From contig JAIKWH010000029.1 of the NCBI GenBank assembly GCA_024684955.1, forward strand, positions 1 to 34,470: a stretch of 34,470 bases of DNA. Direction: 5' to 3'. Under the pieces are notes generated by a model. It made no database searches. It was not told the origin of the DNA and worked only from the letters and a program-made list of their open reading frames with translations. The stretch's first letter is position 1. Every line of letters begins with the position of its first letter. This document shows positions 1 to 8,044 of this stretch, piece after piece. Source of the stretch: Pseudobutyrivibrio sp. GTDB lineage: Bacteria; Bacillota; Clostridia; Lachnospirales; Lachnospiraceae. Both the position numbers and the translations under genes were made by a program.

Positions 1-1
1 C

Positions 2-79
2 AGGGTGCTGGAACTGGACAAGAACAAATTGACAGAATTAAAAATAGAAGAGGGACAAGATTATGGGGAAAAATTATGA
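2..79 (+). CDS. C-terminal tail of an unidentified upstream gene (partial)
   Basis: An open frame enters from the left edge and ends at a TGA at 77-79. Its last 25 residues are charged and strand-like, rich in Lys, Glu and Leu, as at the end of a beta-sandwich domain, but too short to assign. It overlaps the start of the kinase-isomerase gene by 17 bases, and the purine-rich stretch GAGGGAC that would serve that gene lies inside it. This suggests one operon with coupled translation. That it is real rests on the reading frame, the overlap and the lack of any other promoter. Confidence 0.4.
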   Translation, partial: RVLELDKNKLTELKIEEGQDYGEKL

Positions 80-2234
80 TGTAGTAGCACTTGGGGAGTT
101 ATTAATTGACTTTACTGAAAATGGGAAGAGTGGCCAGGGGAATCCTCTTTTTGAAGCAAATCCTGGTGGTGCACCATGCAATGTGCTAGCAATGCTGGAG
201 AGGTTGGGAAAAAAGACAGCCTTTATGGGCAAGGTTGGCAATGACATGTTTGGCAGGATGCTAAAAGAGGCTCTGGAGGAAACAAAGATTTCCACCATAG
301 GCCTAAAGATGGATGAGGATGTCCACACTACCCTGGCCTTTGTACATACAATGGCAGATGGGGATAGGGACTTTTCATTCTACAGAAATCCTGGGGCGGA
401 CATGATGTACTCAAAAGAGGATTTAGATGATGAATTGCTATCAGGCTGCAAAATCTTTCACATAGGTTCACTTTCCATGACAGCTGAGGGCTGTGAATTG
501 GCCACAAAGACTGCAATTGAAAGAGCCAAGGCAGCCGGGGCCCTCATTAGTTTTGACCCAAATCTGAGGGAGCCTCTTTGGGATAGTTTGGATAGGGCAA
601 AGGAAAAGATCTCATACGGCCTGACACAATGCGATATTTTAAAGATTAGCGACAACGAGGTGACCTGGTTTACCGGGGTAGATGACATAGAAAGAGCCGC
701 AGAAATAATCAGGGAAAAATATAATCCAAAGCTGATGGTGGTCACACTGGGCAAGGAGGGCAGTATTGCATATTACAAGGATATAAAGAGCAAGTTTGGA
801 ATATATAAAATGTCTAATACTATAGAGACTACTGGGGCTGGAGATACCTTCTGTGCCTGCATGCTATACTCGGTTTTAGAAACAGGCCTTGATAATATGA
901 CAGGGGAATCTATAAAACAAATGCAAAAACTTGCAGCAGCAGCCTCTGCCTTGATTACCACACGAAAGGGAGCCCTGAGGGTAATGCCTACCAGGGAGGA
1001 GGTAGATAGACTTATGAAAAAATATGAATATGGAATAGAAGAAAACAAGGAATTCCTGAGGGAATTGCAGGAAGACCTTTTAAAGTTTGGACATAGATTC
1101 CCTTCGCCAGAGGGACCATCATACTATTTGGGAGATGGAGGTGAGCCATGGACTGACAGACCAAGACACACCTGGATTACATGCAGAATGTGCCACGTAT
1201 ATAGCCTGGGTCATTTCCTAGGACATGAGGGCAGCGACCATTTAATCGACGCTGCCATAAAGGGTATCAGAGGATGCTTAAAAGACAACAAAAATGGAGG
1301 ATGGTATCCGGGAATTAATCCGGATGGGTCTTATCTTTCTGAGAAACAGTGCTACGCCCACGCATTTGTAATTCTGGCAGCCTGCTCTGCCCTAAAGGCA
1401 GGACGGCCTGGAGCCAAGGAATTGCTGGAGGATGCTCTTGCAACATATGACAAATTCTTTTGGAATGAGGAGGAGGGGCTGGCCTGTGACACCTGGAATA
1501 CAGAGTTTACAGTCTGTGACAGTTACAGGGGTGTAAACGCCAACATGCACACAGTGGAGGCCTTTCTTGCCGTTGCTGATGTTTGTGGGGATGAAAAATA
1601 TAGGCAAAGAGCCGGCAGGATAATTGCTCACGTAATTGAATGGGCAAAGAATAATAATTGGAGAATTCCAGAGCACTTTGATGACAAGTGGAATCCAATG
1701 TTGGAATTTAATGTAGATAAAAAGGACGACCAGTTTAAACCATACGGAGCAACTCCAGGCCATGGTATAGAGTGGGCTAGACTAATTTCTCAGTGGGCCC
1801 TATCTACTTATCAGGGTCAGGATGAGAGGAAGCCATTTATTGAGGCAGCAGAGAATTTGTATGGCAGGGCAATAACTGACGGATGGAATTCTGACGGAGC
1901 AGAGGGAATCGTATATACTACAGATTGGTCTGGAAAGCCAGTAATCCATGACAGGATGCACTGGACCCTGGCAGAGGCTATTAACTCATCCTCATTCTTG
2001 TATCGCATAACCGGAGATGAAAAATATGCAAAAGATTATGCTTCCTTTATGAAATATTTGGATGAGTATGTATTGGACCACAAATTGGGCTCTTGGTTCC
2101 ACCAGTTGGATGAGAAAAACCAGCTGATAGGCACAGTATGGCCAGGCAAGTCCGATATATATCATGCTCTCCAGTCAGTGCTTATCCCATATGCAAATAT
2201 GGACGAATCCATTGTCTGTGGAGTGGCTAAATAA
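63..2234 (+). CDS. Fused PfkB fructokinase and AGE-family (YihS-type) sugar isomerase
   Basis: One 723-residue protein carries two enzymes of hexose entry. Residues 1 to about 320 are a PfkB-family kinase of fructokinase (ScrK) type: GGAPCN near residue 35, FDPNLR near 164-169, and the anion hole with catalytic base GAGD at 258-261 (D261). Residues about 335-723 are an AGE-family (alpha/alpha)6 barrel like YihS/mannose isomerase: CRMCH at 374-378, NANMH at 492-496, PGHGIEW at 565-571 and a late His at 701, matching the conserved Arg and the three His of that family. Each half is full length, so this is a fusion, not a truncation. Inferred function: an aldose such as mannose is isomerised to fructose and phosphorylated to fructose 6-phosphate in the cytoplasm. 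The exact sugar is unknown. The next kinase gene starts 17 bases after the stop, suggesting co-transcription. Confidence 0.9.
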   Translation: MGKNYDVVALGELLIDFTENGKSGQGNPLFEANPGGAPCNVLAMLERLGKKTAFMGKVGNDMFGRMLKEALEETKISTIGLKMDEDVHTTLAFVHTMADGDRDFSFYRNPGADMMYSKEDLDDELLSGCKIFHIGSLSMTAEGCELATKTAIERAKAAGALISFDPNLREPLWDSLDRAKEKISYGLTQCDILKISDNEVTWFTGVDDIERAAEIIREKYNPKLMVVTLGKEGSIAYYKDIKSKFGIYKMSNTIETTGAGDTFCACMLYSVLETGLDNMTGESIKQMQKLAAAASALITTRKGALRVMPTREEVDRLMKKYEYGIEENKEFLRELQEDLLKFGHRFPSPEGPSYYLGDGGEPWTDRPRHTWITCRMCHVYSLGHFLGHEGSDHLIDAAIKGIRGCLKDNKNGGWYPGINPDGSYLSEKQCYAHAFVILAACSALKAGRPGAKELLEDALATYDKFFWNEEEGLACDTWNTEFTVCDSYRGVNANMHTVEAFLAVADVCGDEKYRQRAGRIIAHVIEWAKNNNWRIPEHFDDKWNPMLEFNVDKKDDQFKPYGATPGHGIEWARLISQWALSTYQGQDERKPFIEAAENLYGRAITDGWNSDGAEGIVYTTDWSGKPVIHDRMHWTLAEAINSSSFLYRITGDEKYAKDYASFMKYLDEYVLDHKLGSWFHQLDEKNQLIGTVWPGKSDIYHALQSVLIPYANMDESIVCGVAK

Positions 2235-2251
2235 TAAATGTAGGTGAAATT

Positions 2252-2992
2252 ATGAAATCATACCAGGTAAATATAAATGGATTGCCGGTTGTTGCAAACT
2301 ATTCAGAAGAAAACATAAATGAGATTTTTCTTCCCCTCTTAAAAAGGCTAAAGGATATGCAAGAGAAAAAGAAAAGTCGTCTTTTGGTTATGCTGGCGGC
2401 CCCTCCTGGAGCCGGTAAAAGCACCCTGCTTAGTTTTTTAGAGGACTTGTCTAAAAAATGGCCAGATCTTACACCTATTCAGACAATAGGCATGGATGGA
2501 TTTCATATGAGGCAAGAATATCTCCTGAGTCACACCACCACACGGGATGGTAGGGAAATTCCCATGGTGGAAATCAAGGGAGCCCCGGAGACCTTCGATT
2601 TAAAAGGACTAGAAGAAAAGATTAGGGAAGTTGCAGCAGGTAAAAAATGTGGCTGGCCTCTTTATGACAGGACAAGCCACAATCCGGTGGATGATGCCAT
2701 CGAGGTGACAGGAGACATAGTGCTTTTGGAGGGCAACTATCTACTCCTTGATATGGAGGGATGGGATAGGCTGTCAGATTATGCAGACTATACTATCTCT
2801 GTCAAAGCAGATGAAGACCTGATAAAAAAGCGCCTCCTTGAAAGGCGAATTCTCAGTGGTCATGACAGGGAAGAGTCAGAGGCTTTTGTGGAATTCAGCG
2901 ACATGGCAAATGCTAGACTTGTGCTTACGAAAAGTAAGAAGGCTGATTTAAATCTGAGGGTGAGAGCAGATAGCACCTATGATTTAATTTAA
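2252..2992 (+). CDS. P-loop sugar/nucleoside kinase (FrcK/YggC-like, uridine kinase/PanK fold)
   Basis: A 246-residue cytoplasmic protein with a Walker A motif (PPGAGKST, residues 51-58), then the GMDGFHM motif typical of the phosphoribulokinase/uridine kinase/pantothenate kinase superfamily, YDRTSHNP in the substrate region and an LLEGNYLL strand matching the Walker B position. The architecture fits the FrcK/YggC group of kinases often encoded beside sugar transporters, whose substrates are poorly defined. It starts 17 bases after the fusion gene, with AGGTGA upstream of the ATG. Together with the fusion enzyme it probably phosphorylates a sugar or sugar-derived product. The substrate cannot be read from the sequence. 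Confidence 0.8.
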   Translation: MKSYQVNINGLPVVANYSEENINEIFLPLLKRLKDMQEKKKSRLLVMLAAPPGAGKSTLLSFLEDLSKKWPDLTPIQTIGMDGFHMRQEYLLSHTTTRDGREIPMVEIKGAPETFDLKGLEEKIREVAAGKKCGWPLYDRTSHNPVDDAIEVTGDIVLLEGNYLLLDMEGWDRLSDYADYTISVKADEDLIKKRLLERRILSGHDREESEAFVEFSDMANARLVLTKSKKADLNLRVRADSTYDLI

Positions 2993-3060
2993 AGCATGTG
3001 CTAAAATAGAAAACAGGAAAAACTTTTTGTAAAGGAAACTGAATTATAGGAGGGAGAAAA

Positions 3061-3300
3061 ATGGGTATCATTATTTCTTTGATTGTTGGTGGCTTATCAG
3101 GATGGATTGCTGGCCAAATCATGAAAACAACACACGGAGTTATAGTTAATATTATTCTTGGTATTGTGGGTGGAGCAGTTGGTGGATTCCTTCTTAGCAT
3201 CATCGGTTTAGGCGGCGCTACAAACATCATCGGCAGCATTGTTGTATCTGTATTTGGTGCTTGCGTATTGATTGCTCTTGGAAAAGCATTATTTAAATAA
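3061..3300 (+). CDS. GlsB/YeaQ/YmgE-family small membrane protein
   Basis: A 79-residue, almost wholly hydrophobic protein with three glycine-rich membrane segments and the GxxxGWIAG / GxxGxxxGG pattern of the GlsB/YeaQ/YmgE (transglycosylase-associated) family. Members are small inner-membrane proteins linked in other bacteria to general stress, with no established biochemical activity. AGGAGG at 3048-3053 sits seven bases before the ATG. The gene is 68 bases from the kinase gene and is followed at once by a strong bidirectional terminator, so it is the last gene of this unit or a monocistron. A functional link to the sugar genes is not supported beyond proximity. Confidence 0.85.
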   Translation: MGIIISLIVGGLSGWIAGQIMKTTHGVIVNIILGIVGGAVGGFLLSIIGLGGATNIIGSIVVSVFGACVLIALGKALFK

Positions 3301-3310
3301 GAGAAACAAA

Positions 3311-3334
3311 AAAGGAGCCTTGGCTCCTTTTTTT
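3311..3334. terminator. Bidirectional rho-independent terminator
   Basis: A perfect stem, AAAGGAGCC at 3311-3319 with GGCTCCTTT at 3322-3330, is flanked by A-runs on the left and T-runs on the right. It can therefore end both the GlsB-type gene on the plus strand and the convergent AraC gene on the minus strand. Confidence 0.9.
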
Positions 3335-3340
3335 GTGGCT

Positions 3341-4261
3341 TTATCTAGATAGATTTTTGCGATAGTCACCTGGAGACATATCCATAATCTTTTTAAAGGA
3401 ACGCTGAAAGGTGGCATAGTCTTTAAAACCTACCATCAGGGCTATGTCCAGGATTGGGTAATCATTGTCTGAAAGCAACTCGCAAGCCTTGTTAATCCTG
3501 TATTGGGACAGGTAGGACTGGGGAGAGGTATTTAATACCTTCTTAAAAATAGTGCTGAGGTAACTGCGGTTTAGGTTTAACTCCTCCGCCAGAGAATTTA
3601 CATTCAAATCGTTCATGTAATTCATCTGGATGCATTCCAGAGCCTTGCGCACATAGTGGTACTGGTTGGAAGCAGATTTTTCCTTTGTGGTAGAGGAATT
3701 GTTATCCACCAAATCCGCCAGCAGCTGGTACAAGAGAGACTGAAGCCTAAGGTCTGCACCCAGGTTAAAAGAGTCGTTGGTGCGGACCATATCCTCCATA
3801 CATCGCAAGACCCTGTCGTCGCTGTCATAGGTAAAGACAGGATTTGATTCTGACAGGCCTGCCGAGTTGAGATATGAGGCAGCATTCAGCCCGTGAAATC
3901 CCACCCAGACATATTCCCAGGGATCAGTCATAGAGGCCTGATATTTGGATACTACACCGGGACAGAGGAGAAAGCCCTGGCCCTTGTGTAGATGATATTC
4001 TGTTTTATTTATGTAGAGAGTTCCCTCCCCATTTATTATGTAGTGAATTACAAAATGCTCTCTGATTGCAGGCCCAAAGGTGTGTCCCTTCTCGCAGAGG
4101 GAGGACCCACAGTAGTACATAAACAAATCGGCAGATTTGGAATTGTCATTTACATGGACAACTTTCATGGTGTCGTCTGTATAAATCTGTCGGCTAGGCG
4201 CCTCTAGAGTTTCCAGTATTTTCTTGCCGTCTGTAAGAATTACAGCGTCACTTCTTCGCAT
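3341..4261 (-). CDS. AraC-family transcriptional regulator (sugar type)
   Basis: A 306-residue protein with an N-terminal cupin-like ligand domain (about 30-170, including HFVIHYIINGEGTLYIN and an EYVWVGFHG strand) and a C-terminal double helix-turn-helix of AraC type (about 205-303). The second helix pair ends with the hallmark IALMVGFKDYATFQRSFKK and SPGDYRK. This layout is like MsmR/RafR-type activators of oligosaccharide operons. GGGAGG lies just upstream of the start. It is divergent from the permease operon across a 218-bp gap with inverted repeats, so it most likely activates that operon in response to the imported sugar and may regulate itself. The inducer is not known. Confidence 0.9.
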   Translation of the reverse strand: MRRSDAVILTDGKKILETLEAPSRQIYTDDTMKVVHVNDNSKSADLFMYYCGSSLCEKGHTFGPAIREHFVIHYIINGEGTLYINKTEYHLHKGQGFLLCPGVVSKYQASMTDPWEYVWVGFHGLNAASYLNSAGLSESNPVFTYDSDDRVLRCMEDMVRTNDSFNLGADLRLQSLLYQLLADLVDNNSSTTKEKSASNQYHYVRKALECIQMNYMNDLNVNSLAEELNLNRSYLSTIFKKVLNTSPQSYLSQYRINKACELLSDNDYPILDIALMVGFKDYATFQRSFKKIMDMSPGDYRKNLSR

Positions 4262-4479
4262 AACAACCTCCCATTTTAAATCCCCATTTACATTAATATA
4301 GATATGCTATTTAATATAATCTGATTATATATCAAGTGTTAAGACAAGACACTAAAAAACAACAAATCGTCATCTTATACCGACAATTATGTCTGTTGAT
4401 ATGTTGTATGTAATGCCATAATGTAACCATGAAATAAATACTTCTGCTTTTGCAGAAATGATTTGAGGGGAAGAATTAT
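4262..4479. promoter_or_regulatory. Divergent control region between AraC regulator and transport operon
   Basis: This very AT-rich gap holds an inverted repeat AGTGT (4335-4339) / ACACT (4349-4353) and a hairpin-forming repeat TTCTGC (4442-4447) / GCAGAA (4452-4457) just upstream of the permease ribosome binding site. A possible minus-strand promoter for the regulator is TTAACA (4337-4342) and TATATT (4313-4318) with 18 bases between, overlapping the first repeat. On the plus strand, TTGATA (4396-4401) and CATAAT (4417-4422) are only 15 bases apart, a weak match, as expected for an activator-dependent promoter. Binding sites are inferred. Confidence 0.5.
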
Positions 4480-5442
4480 ATGTTATCAGGAAATGGGGAT
4501 GGGGCCCCACAGGCTAAGGTGAAAAAGAAAAGCACCTTTGCCAAGGAGATAAAGCGTAATCACACTTTATATCTCATGTGTGGGCCGGCACTTTTATTCA
4601 TGCTTCTATTTAATTTCATACCGATGCGAGGTCTTTGGATGGCCTTTACAAAATATGACCTGAGAAAGGGAATATTTGGAAGTCCATTTGTGGGTCTCGA
4701 TAATTTTCATTATTTTTTCTTTGGATCTGGAATGGGGCCAAGAGTAATATACAACACTTTGTATATTAACTTTTTCAATTTGATACTTGGCTTGATATTC
4801 CCTATAGCCGTTGCGGTTTTATTCAACGAAATAGGTGGAAAACTCTTCAAGAAGTTTTCTCAGTCCATGATGTTTTTCCCTTACTTTCTTTCTTGGGTTG
4901 TTGTGGGAGCCATTATTTATGGATTCTTTGCCACAGACACAGGTGTAGTAAACAGGGTTTTATCAAACCTAGGCTTTGAAACAGTCAGATGGTATGCCGA
5001 GGGCAAATATTGGAAACCAATCCTGATAATTGCAAACCTCTGGAAATGGTGCGGATATAATTCCATCATTTATATGGCGGCCATGGCAGGTTTTGATCAC
5101 TCGGTTTTTGAAGCGGCCAGGGTGGACGGAGCCTCAAAGTTCAAACAGATTATTTACCTTACACTGCCAATGCTTAAGCCAACAGCAGTTGTACTCACTC
5201 TGATGAGTGTAGGTCGTATCTTCTTTGGTGACTTTGGTATGGTATATGGTATCGTTGGAAACAATCCTGTAATCGGAAACGATGTAGCAGTCATTGACAC
5301 ATATGTATATTCGGCCATGAGAACCTTGGGCTTCTCTTACTCAACAGCCATAGGACTCTTACAGTCCATAATGGGCCTAATCTTGGTATCACTGGCCAAT
5401 ATGCTGGCTAAAAAAATAAATGACGGGGAGGGACTGTTCTAA
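4480..5442 (+). CDS. CUT1 sugar ABC transporter permease (LplB type)
   Basis: A 320-residue inner-membrane permease of the MalF-like half. It has a short charged cytoplasmic N-terminus, a first hydrophobic segment near residues 30-50, about six membrane segments in all, and the EAA loop EAARVDGASKFK at about 211 that contacts the transport ATPase. The N-terminal RNxxLYxMxxPALLFxxxFxxxP pattern is typical of LplB-family permeases used for complex oligosaccharides. GAGGGGAAG precedes the ATG. Its stop overlaps the next permease start by one base (TAATG). No ATPase gene is nearby, so a shared MsmK-like ATPase encoded elsewhere is likely. Confidence 0.93.
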   Translation: MLSGNGDGAPQAKVKKKSTFAKEIKRNHTLYLMCGPALLFMLLFNFIPMRGLWMAFTKYDLRKGIFGSPFVGLDNFHYFFFGSGMGPRVIYNTLYINFFNLILGLIFPIAVAVLFNEIGGKLFKKFSQSMMFFPYFLSWVVVGAIIYGFFATDTGVVNRVLSNLGFETVRWYAEGKYWKPILIIANLWKWCGYNSIIYMAAMAGFDHSVFEAARVDGASKFKQIIYLTLPMLKPTAVVLTLMSVGRIFFGDFGMVYGIVGNNPVIGNDVAVIDTYVYSAMRTLGFSYSTAIGLLQSIMGLILVSLANMLAKKINDGEGLF

Positions 5443-6332
5443 TGATAAAAACCAGTACAGGTGATAAAGTGCTAAAGGTTTTTGCATATGCATTTTTGGG
5501 ATGCATGGCCTTGGTGTGTGTATATCCACTATTACTTACATTGTCAGTTTCCCTTTCTTCTGAGAGAGAGGTGGCTCTCCATGGGTATTCAGTAATCCCC
5601 CAGAATTTTTCTCTGGATACCTACACCTACATATTCGCACACTCAGGCGCCACATTGCTGAGATCCTACGGAATCACCATTTCCGTTGCAGTAATCGGAA
5701 CCTTTAGCGCAATTATCATCACCAGCATGATTTCATTTGCTCTATCGGTAGATGCTTTGAAATATAGAAATGTAATAGCGTTTCTTTGTGACTTTACAAT
5801 TATTTTTTCAGCAGGTTTGATTCCTTGGTATGTTACCTGTACCAACTACTATCACCTGGACAACAACTATTTTGGATTGATACTACCATCAGTATTCTCT
5901 GTGTGGAATATGTTCTTGCTCAGGACATATTTTAAGGGGATACCACAATCACTGTACGAGGCAGCCAGAATAGACGGGGCTAGTTATTTTACAGTCTATG
6001 CCAAGGTGGCAATGCCACTTTGCAAGACCCCTCTTCTTACAATTGGGCTCATGTATTTCCTACAGTTTTGGAATGATTGGTGGAATGCATTGATGTTTAT
6101 CAGGGACAAGGCCCTTTGGCCACTGCAGTACTATCTCTACAATGTCCTTTCAAATGTAAACGCCATCAGCTCAGGAACCATTCCTTCGGGGGCAGCAGCA
6201 AATATCGAATTGCCTGCAGAGACAGTAAAGATGGCAGTTACCATTATTACAATAGGACCAATTATTTTTGCCTATCCATTTGTGCAGAAATATTTTGTAA
6301 ACGGCATTATGACAGGTGCTGTAAAGGAATAA
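5442..6332 (+). CDS. CUT1 sugar ABC transporter permease (YtcP/MalG type)
   Basis: A 296-residue permease of the MalG-like half, with about six membrane segments, the early YPLLLTLSVSLSS pattern of YtcP-type permeases and the EAA loop EAARIDGASYF near residue 173. It forms the membrane channel with the preceding permease. Translation is probably coupled through the one-base stop/start overlap. A 92-base gap then separates it from the binding-protein gene, allowing separate translational control of the latter. Confidence 0.93.
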   Translation: MIKTSTGDKVLKVFAYAFLGCMALVCVYPLLLTLSVSLSSEREVALHGYSVIPQNFSLDTYTYIFAHSGATLLRSYGITISVAVIGTFSAIIITSMISFALSVDALKYRNVIAFLCDFTIIFSAGLIPWYVTCTNYYHLDNNYFGLILPSVFSVWNMFLLRTYFKGIPQSLYEAARIDGASYFTVYAKVAMPLCKTPLLTIGLMYFLQFWNDWWNALMFIRDKALWPLQYYLYNVLSNVNAISSGTIPSGAAANIELPAETVKMAVTIITIGPIIFAYPFVQKYFVNGIMTGAVKE

Positions 6333-6396
6333 TTATGTTACCGACGGATGATGACGCGCGAACATTCGTTGATATAAAAACTATTAAAATAATAGG

Positions 6397-6410
6397 GGCG
6401 ATTAATCGCC
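6397..6410 (+). promoter_or_regulatory. 14-base perfect palindrome directly upstream of the binding-protein RBS
   Basis: GGCGATTAATCGCC reads the same on both strands and ends one base before the AGGGAGG ribosome binding site of the solute-binding lipoprotein. It could be a regulator operator or a small mRNA hairpin that protects the downstream transcript or raises its translation. Its precise placement is the only evidence of function. Confidence 0.45.
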
Positions 6411-6424
6411 AGGGAGGTATAAAT

Positions 6425-7927
6425 ATGATGAAAAGAAGACTGGCAGGGTTGTTACTAAGTGCAGGTCTTATCGCGCAGACACTATGCGGATGTGGGGCAT
6501 CATCCGACTCTAGTAGCGCTGATAATTCTGTAGTAGCAGATGAAACAAATATCACCGGAGATGCAGGGGAAATCACAATCTTGTATCCGGGTGAGGAAAC
6601 ACCAAGATTTAAAGAATTCCTTGAGAATGAATTTGCAGACAAGGTTAAAGAAGACATTGGCCTGAAAGTAAATATGGTATGGCTTCCATGGGATCAGTAT
6701 TGGAACCAGAAGGAAATTATGCTGGCAGCCAACGACGAGATTGACCTTTACTGGGATGGTCTTACAAACCTTGCTTCAATTGTAAATAAGGGACAGGCTC
6801 AGCCAATCACAGAATTGGTAAAGACCTACTGTCCAGATATGATGAAGGTTTACCCTGAGGAGAGATTAAAGGGTGCCACAATCGATGGAGAAGTATATGG
6901 TATTCCATCAGCCTACGGACCAACATCTTGTATCAGCCAGTTGGTATGCGCAAGAGAGGATCTTTTAAATGAGGTTGGTATGACAGACCTTAAGACTCCA
7001 GAGGATTTAAAGGAGTTTGCTAAAAAGGTTAAGGAGGCACATCCAGAATTAAAGGGACCTGCAGACATTATCTTCAAACCTCTTACAAGATACTATCAGG
7101 ATGAGCAGTTGACCTGGGTATCAGGTAATGAAATCGCAGTTCTCGGTGAGGAATCAGGAAAGATTTACAGCTACTATGAGACAGACGCTTTCAAGCAGGT
7201 AGCAGAGTTCAATGCTGGTATGTACAAGGATGGCCTTTACACAGATGAACTTACCACACAGTATAACGAAAAGGATGCAAGAATGCAGACAGGCCTTCAC
7301 CTTTGGGTAGAGGGTTCTATTGGAAAAGATCAGGAAATCATAGGAAATGTCCGTTCAAACGCTCCTGATGCGCAACTTAAAACATTCCTCCTTGCTCCAG
7401 AAAAGGACAAGTATATTACAACAGCAGGTGGAGAAGTCCTTTGCGTGCCTTACTCAGCAAAGAACCCATCAGGCGCTATGAAATTCTTGAACTGGCTCTA
7501 CTCTTCTCCAGAGAATTATCGCTTCTGCATCTATGGTGTTGAAGGCAAGGATTACGAGATGGATGGGGACAGAGTAAACAGAATCTGCACAGAAGACTTC
7601 TTCTATGAGTGGATGTTTAGAAACAAGAACTACCAGGTATTTGCCTCTGACGTGCCACAGGAGTACATCGACCAGTACATGTCTTGGGATGACAATGCAA
7701 AGACATCTTCAGCACTTGGATTTGTATTCAACAATGAGAAGGTAGCAGAGCAGGAAACAGCTATTAACGAACTTATTACAACAGATTTTGCATCCATCAG
7801 AACAGGATTTGCTCCTTATGACGAGAATTATGAGGCAGCACTTGCAAAACTGAAGGCTGCAGGTATCGATGAGTACATTGCAGAAGTACAGAGACAGTAT
7901 GATGAATTCATAGCTGCTCAAAAGTAA
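6425..7927 (+). CDS. Sugar-binding lipoprotein of the CUT1 ABC transporter
   Basis: A 500-residue extracellular solute-binding protein. The start at the MMKRRLAG sequence is chosen because GGGAGG lies seven bases upstream and because it begins a lipoprotein signal peptide ending in a Cys within TLCGC. An upstream extension of the frame runs inside the permease gene and is not credible. After the anchor comes a Ser/Asp-rich linker, then a two-lobed binding fold with ITILYPGEETPRF and WxxWDQYWNQK, as in LplA-like (DUF3502-type) proteins paired with LplB/YtcP permeases. It captures an oligosaccharide outside the cell and delivers it to the two permeases. The ligand is unknown. The downstream GC-rich hairpin may keep its transcript more abundant than those of the enzymes. 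Confidence 0.92.
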   Translation: MMKRRLAGLLLSAGLIAQTLCGCGASSDSSSADNSVVADETNITGDAGEITILYPGEETPRFKEFLENEFADKVKEDIGLKVNMVWLPWDQYWNQKEIMLAANDEIDLYWDGLTNLASIVNKGQAQPITELVKTYCPDMMKVYPEERLKGATIDGEVYGIPSAYGPTSCISQLVCAREDLLNEVGMTDLKTPEDLKEFAKKVKEAHPELKGPADIIFKPLTRYYQDEQLTWVSGNEIAVLGEESGKIYSYYETDAFKQVAEFNAGMYKDGLYTDELTTQYNEKDARMQTGLHLWVEGSIGKDQEIIGNVRSNAPDAQLKTFLLAPEKDKYITTAGGEVLCVPYSAKNPSGAMKFLNWLYSSPENYRFCIYGVEGKDYEMDGDRVNRICTEDFFYEWMFRNKNYQVFASDVPQEYIDQYMSWDDNAKTSSALGFVFNNEKVAEQETAINELITTDFASIRTGFAPYDENYEAALAKLKAAGIDEYIAEVQRQYDEFIAAQK

Positions 7928-7956
7928 TTTTAAAACTAAATTGATAATTTAATTAT

Positions 7957-7987
7957 GGGGCCGGTCCCAAAGCGGGGGGCCGGTCCT
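7957..7987 (+). other. GC-rich intergenic hairpin between binding-protein and GH31 genes
   Basis: Bases 7957-7968 pair with 7976-7987 in a 12-bp stem with a few G-T wobbles and a seven-base loop. The U-run expected of an intrinsic terminator is missing, so it is more likely an attenuating or RNA-protecting hairpin than a full stop. Such hairpins after binding-protein genes commonly let the binding protein be made in excess over downstream enzymes. Confidence 0.6.
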
Positions 7988-8044
7988 TATTTCGCCAAAG
8001 ATTGTTTAATTATAAAGAAATCAGACTGGCTGATTGGAGAACTT

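Noticed and set aside
6077-6424. Long upstream extension of the binding-protein frame into the permease gene
   Set aside because: It is out of frame with the well-supported permease. A lipoprotein signal peptide and a good RBS mark the true start at 6425.
7955-8044. Earlier in-frame ATG for the GH31 gene
   Set aside because: The ATG lies at the base of the GC-rich hairpin and lacks an RBS. 8045 has GGAGA and gives a normal GH31 N-terminus.
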